Assembly: GCF_003992135.1 (NCBI RefSeq)
Contig: NZ_RQVN01000012.1
Location: 1 to 55,343, forward strand
DNA from: Veillonella sp. VA142
GTDB lineage: Bacteria > Bacillota > Negativicutes > Veillonellales > Veillonellaceae
Reading direction: 5' to 3'
DNA length: 55,343 nucleotides
Shown in pieces: positions 24,186 to 31,394 of the stretch. Position 1 is the first letter of the stretch. The number at the start of each line of letters is the position of its first letter. Under the pieces are notes generated by a model, which saw only the letters and a list, made by a program, of their open reading frames with translations, was not told the DNA's origin and searched no databases. A program made the translations under genes and the position numbers.

Positions 24186-24926
24186 ATGAAGTATTTAAAC
24201 GAGCTCAATTCATTCCACGAATGGCTACAGTATAATCCAGATGTTTCTTATTCAGCCCGATTGCTTTGGTACGCATTAATGCACTATAACAACAAATGTG
24301 GATGGAAACAAGAATTTAATGTCGCCAGTTCAAGCCTTGAATTAGATACTGGATTGTCTAAGCAATCCATAATCAAAGCTAGAAATGTACTTAAACAATA
24401 TGGACGTATTGATTTTAAAACTAGAGCAGGAAGACAATCAACCATTTATGAAATAATACCTTTTGCGTTCCCCACAGGTACGCAAGAGTATACGCAAGAG
24501 TATACGCAAGAGTATACGCAAGAGTATACACAAGAGTATACACAAGGGTATACGCAAGGTGATACCATACATAGACTAGATAAGACTAGACTATTATCTA
24601 CTAATACTAACGTATTAGTAGAGGGGGAATCACCACCTGCGAAAGAAAAGAAGAAAGCAACAAGAAAGGTATTTGTGAAACCTACTCCGTCAGAAATACA
24701 AACCTACGTTGATGAACATAATCTGCAAGTAGATGTAGAACGTTTCTTTGATTACTACGAGGGTAATGGGTGGAAAGTCGGAAAGAACCCGATGAAAGAT
24801 TGGAAAGCTACTGCGAGGAATTGGAGCAGAAACAGCTTTGACAAAGGGGGTGGATCCAATAAACGTACAAGCACTGATGGAGCGATTGAACCTAAGCAAG
24901 ATGAATATGCCGACCTCTATCTATGA
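24186..24926 (+). CDS. Phage replication initiator / replisome organiser
   Basis: 246 aa. N-terminal winged helix (about 1-90: helix-turn-helix around VASSSLELDTGLSKQSIIKARNVLKQYG), a low-complexity middle of repeated TQEY units (about 99-125), and a C-terminal domain with FFDYYEGNGWKVGKNPMKDWKATARNW, seen in phage replisome organisers that recruit a helicase loader. The DNA coding the TQEY units is an iteron array (24480-24563), so the gene likely contains the origin it binds, as in lambda O. Followed directly by the DnaC-like loader. Confidence 0.8.
   Translation: MKYLNELNSFHEWLQYNPDVSYSARLLWYALMHYNNKCGWKQEFNVASSSLELDTGLSKQSIIKARNVLKQYGRIDFKTRAGRQSTIYEIIPFAFPTGTQEYTQEYTQEYTQEYTQEYTQGYTQGDTIHRLDKTRLLSTNTNVLVEGESPPAKEKKKATRKVFVKPTPSEIQTYVDEHNLQVDVERFFDYYEGNGWKVGKNPMKDWKATARNWSRNSFDKGGGSNKRTSTDGAIEPKQDEYADLYL
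24480..24563 (+). repeat. 12-bp iterons, probable phage replication origin
   Basis: Seven head-to-tail 12-bp units: four exact ACGCAAGAGTAT, then ACACAAGAGTAT, ACACAAGGGTAT and a degenerate ACGCAAGGTGAT. They lie in the middle of the initiator gene and are followed by AT-rich DNA and a perfect hairpin. Confidence 0.7.
24598..24621. repeat. Perfect inverted repeat beside the iterons
   Basis: CTACTAATAC, loop TAAC, GTATTAGTAG. About 35 bp after the last iteron in AT-rich DNA; may be part of the origin (unwinding or initiator site). Confidence 0.55.
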
Positions 24927-25743
24927 TGAGTTAGAACTCAGAGCCTACCTACAAGATGACAAAGTGGAGTTAGTAGAGGGAGCAACTGATAGACCTCTAT
25001 TTGATATAAGGGCAAATCAGTATATCGAAAGCAAGCGAATGTGTAAAAAATGCACTGGAGGGCAAGGCTGTAGAACTAAAGGCATAATGACACGCATGCA
25101 TGATGATGGCGAATTATATGTGCTGAAATGTGGCTTATATGGGGTGTGGCGGAATCAAAAGGATCTAGAGAAAGTGACATTACGGGCAAACATTCCTACA
25201 TCTTATGCAGAAACCACACTAGAAAACTACGAAAAACGCACCATAGAGAGTGAGAAAGCACATGCTTATATGATTACACTAGCCAATAATGAAAGCACGC
25301 AAGGAGCGTACATATTCGGTGCTAGTGGATTAGGCAAAACACATCTTGCCATTGGATTGCTCAAGAAAAGGATGGAGCGAGGGCGAACAGGCTTATTCGT
25401 GGTAGTGCCTGAATTAATGGAAAGCCTGCGTAGATGTCTACGAGAGGGTGGCGATGATTTTGAGATACTGCAAGCACTGTACAACGTAGATTGCTTAGTA
25501 TTGGATGATCTAGGGGCAGAGAAAGCCACCGAATGGGTAGCAGAACGGTTGTACCTCGTTATCAATCAACGGTATTTGAGTAACAGCATGACAATCATAA
25601 CTAGCAATTGTACTTTGCAAGAAGTAAAGGAACGGCTAGGGGAACAAGGAAAGCGAATTACATCACGTGTGCTTGAGATGTGTAAAATCATTCAGCTAAA
25701 AGGTGAAGATTACAGAAGAATGAAAGCGAAAGGAGAAAGGTAA
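24838..25743 (+). CDS. DnaC-type helicase loader ATPase
   Basis: 301 aa from TTG 24838. AAA+ core with Walker A FGASGLGKTHL (160-170) and Walker B CLVLDDLGAEKATEW (219-233). An N-terminal Cys cluster (Cys69, 72, 78, 98: CKKCTGGQGC) suggests zinc binding. Loads host DnaB at the phage origin. The TTG start is supported by GGAGCAG 7 nt upstream, but ATG 24877 or 24904 could be used. Overlaps the initiator gene by up to 89 nt. Its stop overlaps the next ATG (TAATG). Confidence 0.85.
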   Translation: MTKGVDPINVQALMERLNLSKMNMPTSIYDELELRAYLQDDKVELVEGATDRPLFDIRANQYIESKRMCKKCTGGQGCRTKGIMTRMHDDGELYVLKCGLYGVWRNQKDLEKVTLRANIPTSYAETTLENYEKRTIESEKAHAYMITLANNESTQGAYIFGASGLGKTHLAIGLLKKRMERGRTGLFVVVPELMESLRRCLREGGDDFEILQALYNVDCLVLDDLGAEKATEWVAERLYLVINQRYLSNSMTIITSNCTLQEVKERLGEQGKRITSRVLEMCKIIQLKGEDYRRMKAKGER

Positions 25744-26228
25744 TGAGTGACAACGTAAAGAATCCATCCTATTACAACCGAGGGAAAATTGAGGTGTGGG
25801 AATTTATCGAAGACCAAGGATTGGATTACCATACAGGGAATGCGGTCAAGTATATTGCGAGAGCAGGATTCAAAGACCCATCGAAAGAGGTCGAGGATTT
25901 GCAAAAGGCAATCGCATTCTTGGAGCGGAAGATTAAAGTGTTGAATGGTACGAATGATATAAACACTGAAATTATAATGTTTAAAGATTATGCGGAAAGC
26001 TTAACATTAAATCAATATAACTTTTTGGAAGAACAATGTAATCATTGTGTAAATAGGTTAAGCATATTCATTGATGAATACAAAAAAGAAGCAACAAGGC
26101 ATTTTGAAAGACAGTGTATTAAATGGTTCTATTCACTTTTGATATATTCGAATTTGATAAAAGATGAACGAATCGAACAAAAAAAGAGTGACATCTATAA
26201 AAAAATGGTAGATGTTGGTATTTTTTAG
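25743..26228 (+). CDS. DUF3310 (SaV-like) protein with extra C-terminal region
   Basis: 161 aa. Residues 5-68 match DUF3310: NPSYYNRGKIEVWEFIEDQGL, GNAVKYIARAG and KEVEDLQKAIAFLERK. This domain is common in phages and of uncertain function. Residues 75-161 are helical, more AT-rich in DNA and unlike the family, so it may be a fusion. Start overlaps the loader stop by one base. Confidence 0.75.
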   Translation: MSDNVKNPSYYNRGKIEVWEFIEDQGLDYHTGNAVKYIARAGFKDPSKEVEDLQKAIAFLERKIKVLNGTNDINTEIIMFKDYAESLTLNQYNFLEEQCNHCVNRLSIFIDEYKKEATRHFERQCIKWFYSLLIYSNLIKDERIEQKKSDIYKKMVDVGIF

Positions 26229-26250
26229 GATTGATAAAAGGAGCAGAGAT

Positions 26251-26583
26251 ATGGCGAAGAAAATAACATGCGTAGATTGTGGCAAACAATTCTTACCAAA
26301 GTACAACCACATTGAACGGTGTGAGGAATGTGAACGGATTCACCGTAAACAGAATTTGACGATTGGGCAAGTATTGATTTTGCAAGGAATGGAGAAGAAA
26401 ATTGAGGAACAGAGAGTACAAGATGGATATTACCAATATACGCATACATGTGTAGTGTGTGGGAAGAAATTCGGGAATAATCGAAGTAACTCAACCACAT
26501 GTAGTGATAAATGTAGGAGAAAGAACAAATATGCTAAAGCGGTGGCAAAGAAACAAACACAGAGCATGCAGGCTCATGCATAA
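26251..26583 (+). CDS. Double zinc-finger protein
   Basis: 110 aa. Two Cys4 units: CVDCGKQF...CEECERIH near the N-terminus and CVVCGKKFGNNRSNSTTCSDKCRRK near the C-terminus, followed by a basic tail. Probably a nucleic-acid-binding zinc-ribbon protein. ATG 26251 has AAAGGAGCAGAGAT upstream, a variant of the recurring early ribosome binding site. Confidence 0.75.
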   Translation: MAKKITCVDCGKQFLPKYNHIERCEECERIHRKQNLTIGQVLILQGMEKKIEEQRVQDGYYQYTHTCVVCGKKFGNNRSNSTTCSDKCRRKNKYAKAVAKKQTQSMQAHA

Positions 26584-26615
26584 GAAATTCGATAGCAAGT
26601 ACTGGAGGCGAATCA

Positions 26616-27395
26616 GTGAACACAGAACGTAAAATCAAGACAGAATTATATTGCGATAACTTTCAAAACTACAAACGGTATGGGATTCCAAAAGCACAGT
26701 TAGTAATTGCAGATATTCCCTATAATTTAGGTGATAATGCGTATGCGAGTAATCCGATGTGGTATAACGGCGGAGATAATAAAAATGGCGAAAGTAAATT
26801 AGCAGGCAAGGCATTTTTCAATACTGACCACAATTTCAATATTGCCGAGTACTTCCATTTCTGCAATCGGTTGTTGAAGAAAGAGCCGAAAGAAAGAAAA
26901 AAAGCACCTTGTATGATTGTATTTTGTAGCTTTCAACAGATTCCGATGATTATTGAATATGCCAAAAAACAAGGATTTAAAAACTACATTCCGTTATTCT
27001 TCATCAAAAATTATTCATCGCAAGTATTAAAGGCTAACATGCGACCAGTAGGGGCGACAGAATATGCATTGATACTCTACCGTGACAAATTGCCGAAGTT
27101 TAATAACAACAAGAAAATGATATTTGATTGGATGGAATGGAAACGAGATAAGAAGAAAGACGTGCCAAAAGTACACCCTACTCAAAAGCCTACAAATGTA
27201 ATTAAGCGATTGATTGAGTTATTTACAGACGAGGGCGATGTAGTTATAGATCCAGTAGCAGGGAGTGGGGTTACACTCCGATGTGCTAGAGAATTAGGGC
27301 GTAGCAGTTATGGGTTTGAAGTTTCCAAGGAATTTTACAATAAAGCAGTCAATGAGATGTTAGCCGTTAATGAGTGGCAAGAACCGTTGTTTTAA
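26616..27395 (+). CDS. Beta-class DNA methyltransferase (N6-adenine or N4-cytosine)
   Basis: 259 aa. Catalytic motif IV is DIPYNLG (33-39) and comes before the SAM motif IDPVAGSGVT (211-220), the permuted order of beta-class enzymes; HPTQKP (187-192) is also typical. DIPY replaces the usual DPPY, seen in some phage enzymes. Start GTG 26616 after GGAGGCG. No restriction partner is nearby, so it is an orphan modification enzyme, probably anti-restriction or timing-related. Target sequence unknown. Confidence 0.88.
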   Translation: MNTERKIKTELYCDNFQNYKRYGIPKAQLVIADIPYNLGDNAYASNPMWYNGGDNKNGESKLAGKAFFNTDHNFNIAEYFHFCNRLLKKEPKERKKAPCMIVFCSFQQIPMIIEYAKKQGFKNYIPLFFIKNYSSQVLKANMRPVGATEYALILYRDKLPKFNNNKKMIFDWMEWKRDKKKDVPKVHPTQKPTNVIKRLIELFTDEGDVVIDPVAGSGVTLRCARELGRSSYGFEVSKEFYNKAVNEMLAVNEWQEPLF

Positions 27396-27406
27396 GGAGT
27401 GGAACA

Positions 27407-27844
27407 ATGCGAAATGACATAGTACAGGAGCATGACCGAATCATTGGTGAATGTGTAACCGAGTTGAATGACATGTTATACGAAGTGCATAAATATATTC
27501 CTAAGACGATTAAGGAATTGGACATCGAAGAGGCGAAAGAATGGGCGAAAGAGAATGATGAAGAAGAAATACCACCAATAGTGTATTCGGATTTAGTGGA
27601 AGAATCTATAACAGCAAATTTACAGTTAGCAAGCCAAATCATCTTTTATATTCAAAGTACACAATATGCTTGGGGTCACAAGAAAACAGTGAGACGGCTA
27701 ATGCTTGTTGAAAGTTTATTGACATGTTGTATTAATCAGTTGGATCACAATGTGGATATTGAACCGTGTTCAAGAGTGTTTCTAATGCAGTTGAAGTATG
27801 TGCGTGAGATGGTAAGGCATCATATTAATAATTTATGGGGGTGA
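27407..27844 (+). CDS. Hypothetical phage protein
   Basis: 145 aa, helical throughout, acidic in the first half (EEAKEWAKENDEEEIPP), no recognised family. AAGGAG precedes ATG 27407, which is chosen over the upstream in-frame start. Confidence 0.65.
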   Translation: MRNDIVQEHDRIIGECVTELNDMLYEVHKYIPKTIKELDIEEAKEWAKENDEEEIPPIVYSDLVEESITANLQLASQIIFYIQSTQYAWGHKKTVRRLMLVESLLTCCINQLDHNVDIEPCSRVFLMQLKYVREMVRHHINNLWG

Positions 27845-27848
27845 TAAT

Positions 27849-28031
27849 GTGAAAGTAACATCCACCATGCTATTAAAATGGGCAGGATTACAGAAAAAAT
27901 TATTATTCGATTGCACGGGAAGATGGGCAGGATATTTAAGAAGTAAATGGCCTAAAAAACGAATTGTCGGAATAGATAAGGCGGTTGATTTGGTTGTGAT
28001 GGGATTAATTAGAAAGAATAAAGGAAAGTGA
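27849..28031 (+). CDS. Small basic phage protein
   Basis: 60 aa, rich in Lys and Trp (LRSKWPKKRIVGIDKAVDLVV). GTG start after GGGGGTGATAAT. Unknown function. Confidence 0.55.
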   Translation: MKVTSTMLLKWAGLQKKLLFDCTGRWAGYLRSKWPKKRIVGIDKAVDLVVMGLIRKNKGK

Positions 28032-28035
28032 TGAT

Positions 28036-28212
28036 ATGGATGAAATAGAACCGCTTAATCGTTATAACGGCAATAAATTACTATATTTAGCAAAAACAAT
28101 TCATAGAATTTATGATTATGTAGATTTTTTCAAAGAGCCAAAAGCAAGGCGTGTTGGTGTTGTTAAGGCGTATAAATTAATGGTTAGAGGGTTTCAAATA
28201 AAGATCAGTTAA
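28036..28212 (+). CDS. Small phage protein (58 aa)
   Basis: MDEIEPLNRYNGNKLLYLAK... basic, helical; ATG 28036 with AAGGAAAGTGAT upstream and only 4 nt after the previous stop. No family recognised. Confidence 0.55.
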   Translation: MDEIEPLNRYNGNKLLYLAKTIHRIYDYVDFFKEPKARRVGVVKAYKLMVRGFQIKIS

Positions 28213-28228
28213 ACAATAAGGAGGTAAA

Positions 28229-28600
28229 ATGCGGTTAAAAAAATGGGAAGTAGATGAATTAAGCAAAAGTGCAGCATATGTAATGAAACAAGCATATGAA
28301 ATGGCATTAATGTATGGTTATGTTGATATGCCAATGAAAGGAAAAACATATGCGGTTTATAAAATTTGTAGAGAAATTTATGAGGCAATTCCCACGAGTT
28401 ATTGTGAAGTTGATTGTTATGACATGATGAAATATAATTCTTTGCGATTAATATTAGGTAGTATGTGTAATGATAAAGAACAATATTATGCAGAAGTGTT
28501 GAATGCTTGCAAATATTCGGATGAAATGTGGGTTGCATTTGATAAAATGAAATACATTTTAGATAATTTTGAAACGGAACTATTTGAGGAGTGGGAGTAA
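28229..28600 (+). CDS. Hypothetical phage protein
   Basis: 123 aa, helical, Tyr/Met-rich (MKQAYEMALMYGYVDMP), no domain recognised. Strong AAGGAGGT. Precedes the dUTPase gene in the same operon. Confidence 0.65.
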   Translation: MRLKKWEVDELSKSAAYVMKQAYEMALMYGYVDMPMKGKTYAVYKICREIYEAIPTSYCEVDCYDMMKYNSLRLILGSMCNDKEQYYAEVLNACKYSDEMWVAFDKMKYILDNFETELFEEWE

Positions 28601-28602
28601 CT

Positions 28603-29028
28603 ATGAAAATAAAAATTAAAAAAACACATCCAAACGGAAAGATTCCAACATATGCAACAGATGGATCTGGTGCATTCGATTTCTACAGTGCAGAAGATGT
28701 ATTTATTTCAGAAACGGAAGTGCGTGCTATCAATTTAGGGGTAGCAATGGAGATACCACAAGGGCATGTAATGTTGTTATTCCCACGTTCTAGCATTGGC
28801 AAAAAAACATGGTTAAGAATGGCAAATAGTGTAGGGGTCATAGATAGTGACTATCGAGGTACAATTCACGCATTATATGAAAATGTACTTGGTGGCGATA
28901 CTATTTTAATTGGACAAAGAATAGCACAAGGAATTATCGTACCTGTTCCGAAAGTGGAATTTGAAGAGGTAGAAGAATTATCTACTACTGAACGTGGCGA
29001 GGGTGGATTCGGTAGTACTGGAGTATAG
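28603..29028 (+). CDS. dut: dUTP diphosphatase
   Basis: 141 aa trimeric dUTPase. All five motifs are visible: DGSGAFDFYS, FPRSSIGKK, NSVGVIDSDYRG, IGQRIAQGI and the C-terminal RGEGGFGSTGV. It removes dUTP and supplies dUMP, protecting phage DNA from uracil. GAGGAG precedes ATG 28603, preferred over ATG 28591. Confidence 0.93.
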   Translation: MKIKIKKTHPNGKIPTYATDGSGAFDFYSAEDVFISETEVRAINLGVAMEIPQGHVMLLFPRSSIGKKTWLRMANSVGVIDSDYRGTIHALYENVLGGDTILIGQRIAQGIIVPVPKVEFEEVEELSTTERGEGGFGSTGV

Positions 29029-29030
29029 AT

Positions 29031-29243
29031 ATGACAGAGTATGAAATAGAAGAATTGAAAGCGGAAGCCTTAGATTTAATCATGACCATGGCATATTGGA
29101 CAGGCAACAACGATGAAGAGTTTTGGGAGATAAAGTATAAGACATTACCATTACTCAAACAGTTAAAGCCTGTACTCAATAAGGATGAGTTTGAAGAATT
29201 ATACGACATGTACGAGCAAGCGATTATTTGGGTGGACGTATGA
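29031..29243 (+). CDS. Small acidic phage protein
   Basis: 70 aa, acidic and helical (EIEELKAEALDLIMTMAYWTGNN). GGAG 7 nt before ATG. Overlaps the RusA gene (ATGA). Unknown function. Confidence 0.62.
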   Translation: MTEYEIEELKAEALDLIMTMAYWTGNNDEEFWEIKYKTLPLLKQLKPVLNKDEFEELYDMYEQAIIWVDV

Positions 29244-29617
29244 ATATGATTGTCATTAGATGTGATTTTGTATATCTGAACGATTATATAGACAGCGAAC
29301 GCACAAACAGAATAATTGCCTCTAGCATTAAGAAGAAATTAACGAATATAGTCATAAAACAGTGCTTATATGCTAACTGTAATAAACCAAAACGCAAGGT
29401 AGATATGACGTTTAGATGGCATGTAAAAGGCAGGCACGACAGCGACAATATAGCGTTTGCCAAAAAATACGTATTAGATGGCATGGTGAAAGCTGGAGTG
29501 TTAGAAAATGATAATCCTAAATGGGTTAGGCATTTAAAAGATTACATCTATCATGATGTAAAGAAACCAAATTTAGATTATGTAGAAGTATCATGGGAGG
29601 AAACAGACGATGAATAG
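29240..29617 (+). CDS. rusA: RusA-family Holliday junction resolvase
   Basis: 125 aa. The RusA core RHDSDNIAFAKKYVLDGMVKAGVLENDNPKWV holds the conserved Asp residues for metal binding. Resolves recombination and replication junctions before packaging. Coupled upstream by ATGA and overlapping ssb by 8 nt. Confidence 0.82.
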   Translation: MNMIVIRCDFVYLNDYIDSERTNRIIASSIKKKLTNIVIKQCLYANCNKPKRKVDMTFRWHVKGRHDSDNIAFAKKYVLDGMVKAGVLENDNPKWVRHLKDYIYHDVKKPNLDYVEVSWEETDDE

Positions 29618-29999
29618 TGTTCAATTAATGGGTCATTTAGCAAAAGATGTTGAGTTACGATATACGGCTAATGGTAAGCAGGTAGCAACGTTTACAGTGG
29701 CTGCCACAAATACATACAAAGAACAGAATGGCGAGGCGAAAGAGTTTACGGCATTTGTAAATTGTGTAGCATGGGGACAGCAAGCAGAATATTTCAGCCA
29801 ATTCCAAAAGGGCGATAGGGTATTTGTTCAAGGTAGATTACAAACACGGTCATATGAGGCACAGGATGGCTCAAAACGATATGTTACTGAGGTGGTAGCA
29901 GATTTCTGTACAGGTTATGCAAAAGCACCACAGCCACAGGGGCAAGGCAATTTTGATATGATGGCCAATACTGAACCACGAGAGGAATTGCCATTTTAA
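29610..29999 (+). CDS. ssb: Single-stranded DNA-binding protein
   Basis: 129 aa. OB fold with MNSVQLMGHLAKDVELRYTANGK, NCVAWGQQAEY and GDRVFVQGRLQTRSY, and the acidic tip EELPF that recruits partner proteins. Shorter than host SSB because the linker is short, as in phages. Confidence 0.93.
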   Translation: MNSVQLMGHLAKDVELRYTANGKQVATFTVAATNTYKEQNGEAKEFTAFVNCVAWGQQAEYFSQFQKGDRVFVQGRLQTRSYEAQDGSKRYVTEVVADFCTGYAKAPQPQGQGNFDMMANTEPREELPF

Positions 30000-30019
30000 T
30001 AATTAGAAGATATGACAAA

Positions 30020-30045
30020 ACCACCCTATCAAATGATGGGGTGGT
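30020..30045. repeat. Long hairpin between ssb and the ArpU-like gene
   Basis: ACCACCCTATCA (30020-30031) and TGATGGGGTGGT (30034-30045) form a near-perfect 12-bp stem with one G-U. No T-run, so not a typical terminator; could stabilise or regulate the mRNA, or be a protein binding site. Confidence 0.5.
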
Positions 30046-30076
30046 ATTCGTGCGTGTTAAGGTAAAGGGGATGTAC

Positions 30077-30550
30077 ATGGAATTAAGCAAAAAAGAACAA
30101 CGAGAATGGGCAAAGGCAGAATTAGGTAAATTGTGGGAGATACGAGAGGAAGGCAAATGGGCGAGTTATCAGATTAAAAAATTAGAACGAGAGATGGGAC
30201 CGAAAGAACTAAATGGATCTAGCCTAAGCGGAGAGGGTGGTGGAGGATTCCAAGCACCGACAATAGAACAACTAAATAAATTACAGGAATTATACGACCA
30301 ATTAGAAGAGTATAAACAAAGGTCGATAGAATTAGAGTTGCAGACATTGCGAATCATTGATAAAATTGATGACGGTATATTAAGAGTGATATTGAAACGA
30401 GTATACATTAGCGGGCAACGATTGAGACATATGTATAAAAGCATAACGAAATCGTATGATACTGTTAAGCAGTGGCATTCTGAGGCGTTGGTTCAATTTT
30501 ATGTGAAATCTCATGAAATTTCCCCCACAAATACACCTAAATACACCTAA
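30077..30550 (+). CDS. ArpU/sigma-70 region 4-like late regulator
   Basis: 157 aa. Coiled-coil N-terminus with a Gly-rich kink (GEGGGGFQ), then a C-terminal HTH resembling sigma region 4 (DDGILRVILKRVYISGQRLRHMYKSITKSYDTVKQW). Position at the end of the early operon is that of ArpU/RinA-like activators of late genes. AAAGGGG at 30064-30070 favours ATG 30077. Tandem repeats at its 3' end and after it may be its target. Family call by pattern only. Confidence 0.68.
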   Translation: MELSKKEQREWAKAELGKLWEIREEGKWASYQIKKLEREMGPKELNGSSLSGEGGGGFQAPTIEQLNKLQELYDQLEEYKQRSIELELQTLRIIDKIDDGILRVILKRVYISGQRLRHMYKSITKSYDTVKQWHSEALVQFYVKSHEISPTNTPKYT

Positions 30551-30570
30551 ATACACCTAAATACACCTAT
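30531..30570 (+). repeat. Four 10-bp direct repeats upstream of a late promoter
   Basis: ATACACCTAA three times and ATACACCTAT once, with no spacer, beginning inside the end of the ArpU-like gene. A 10-bp period puts every copy on the same helix face, as expected for an activator array. Confidence 0.7.
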
Positions 30571-30576
30571 TGACTG

Positions 30577-30585
30577 TGATATAAT
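30577..30585 (+). promoter_or_regulatory. Extended -10 promoter next to the repeats
   Basis: TGATATAAT is a perfect extended -10 (TGnTATAAT). No -35 hexamer lies at 17 bp; the direct repeats occupy that space, which suggests activator dependence. Confidence 0.6.
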
Positions 30586-30662
30586 ATAAAATGTGATAAG
30601 TGGGAACAGTTGGAACTCATAAATTACATTTCCTTTCAGTAAAATATATATCCAATCGAAAG

Positions 30663-30697
30663 TAGCATTATCCATTAGCTGGGATAGTGCTATTTTT
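30663..30697 (+). terminator. Terminator ending a short leader transcript
   Basis: TAGCATTATCC (30663-30673) with GGATAGTGCTA (30682-30692), one wobble pair, then T5. A transcript from the promoter at 30577 to here would be about 105 nt and has no convincing ORF. Confidence 0.75.
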
Positions 30698-30720
30698 GTA
30701 CCTTTTTTCTATTATTTATC

Positions 30721-30749
30721 TTTACGTTTTAATCATAAAGTGGTATAAT
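30721..30749 (+). promoter_or_regulatory. Second promoter downstream of the leader terminator
   Basis: TTTACG, 17-bp spacer, TATAAT preceded by TGG (extended -10). Drives the small membrane-protein gene at 30775. Confidence 0.6.
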
Positions 30750-30774
30750 ATAAGTATAGAAAGGAGGTGAAGAC

Positions 30775-30930
30775 GTGAAAGAGTTTTATGATTCATTGTT
30801 TGAAATAGTTTCATTCATTGCTAATATGATTGCAGTAATAACTGGAGCATATCAAGGATACAAGAAATTAAATCAAATTTTGAAAAATAAAAAACCCTCT
30901 AAAAGGAATCAACGGCGAAAACGTAAATAA
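30775..30930 (+). CDS. Small membrane protein (51 aa)
   Basis: GTG start with AAGGAGGTG. One hydrophobic helix (about 9-27) and a very basic tail (KKPSKRNQRRKRK). Its own promoter lies upstream. The 3' part of its mRNA can pair ACCCTCTA (30894-30901) with TAGAGGGT (30935-30942). It could be a holin-like protein or a type I toxin; no homology is recognised. Confidence 0.6.
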   Translation: MKEFYDSLFEIVSFIANMIAVITGAYQGYKKLNQILKNKKPSKRNQRRKRK

Positions 30931-30949
30931 CCTATAGAGGGTATACAGA

Positions 30950-30965
30950 GGGGGAGCAATCCCCC
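30950..30965 (+). promoter_or_regulatory. Hairpin sequestering a ribosome binding site
   Basis: GGGGGA, loop GCAA, TCCCCC. The purine arm is the only ribosome binding site for ATG 30967, and the loop is of the stable GNRA tetraloop type. Confidence 0.55.
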
Positions 30966-30966
30966 A

Positions 30967-31146
30967 ATGTATCTCAATTGTATCACGTCAAACATGATGA
31001 AAACAAGAACACAAAAACTATTGTGGGTGTTAGCAATCGTTGCATTTGTATCTAACTTCTATGAGGGCATCAGTTGGAGTTCATGGATTAATGGGGCACT
31101 TATTGGTTATCTTTATAGAATTTGGTTAGGTGATAAGAATGCCTAG
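30967..31146 (+). CDS. Small membrane protein (59 aa)
   Basis: MYLNCITSNMMKTRTQKLLW... with one or two hydrophobic helices (about 17-30 and 38-53). The start at ATG 30967 depends on the hairpin-buried GGGGGAG; ATG 30994 or 30997 are alternatives without a ribosome binding site. Its end overlaps the next gene by 8 nt. Unknown function. Confidence 0.55.
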   Translation: MYLNCITSNMMKTRTQKLLWVLAIVAFVSNFYEGISWSSWINGALIGYLYRIWLGDKNA

Positions 31147-31336
31147 AGGTGGAGCACGAGAAGGTGCAGGTCGCAAGGTCGGATGGCGTAAAGGGTATAG
31201 CGAGGCTAGACAAGGCCACCAATTACGACTACATGAAGATGAGTGGCAAGTAGTGAAAGCCTTTTCTGCATTGGTAAAGAAAGATATAGACAAGGCAAGG
31301 CAAAAGCTAGAAGAGTTACAAGAAGAAATGAAATAA
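31139..31336 (+). CDS. Small protein with GGAREGAGRK motif
   Basis: 65 aa. MPRGGAREGAGRKVGWRKG then a helical segment ending in a coiled coil (ALVKKDIDKARQKLEELQEEMK). The Gly-Ala-Arg-rich start is common in small phage DNA-binding and terminase-associated proteins. Compare the host gene at 13459, which has the same motif. Confidence 0.65.
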   Translation: MPRGGAREGAGRKVGWRKGYSEARQGHQLRLHEDEWQVVKAFSALVKKDIDKARQKLEELQEEMK

Positions 31337-31341
31337 TGTAC

Positions 31342-31370
31342 AAGGACGCTTAGAAATGGGCGTCCTTTTG
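31342..31370 (+). terminator. Weak terminator-like hairpin
   Basis: AAGGACGC (31342-31349) / GCGTCCTT (31360-31367) and four T. May partly terminate before the modification cassette. Confidence 0.5.
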
Positions 31371-31394
31371 TATTGCGTGAAAGGTGGTGAGGGT

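Noticed and set aside
24480-24563. Direct repeats as a CRISPR array
   Set aside because: Units are 12 bp and contiguous without spacers, inside a coding frame; iterons explain them better.
28209-28538. 109-codon minus-strand frame
   Set aside because: His/Leu/Tyr-rich antisense shadow of the gene at 28229, opposite to operon direction.
31356-31394. Longer N-terminus of the DUF1540-like protein from ATG 31356
   Set aside because: That start lies in a hairpin and lacks a ribosome binding site; TTG 31395 has a good one.
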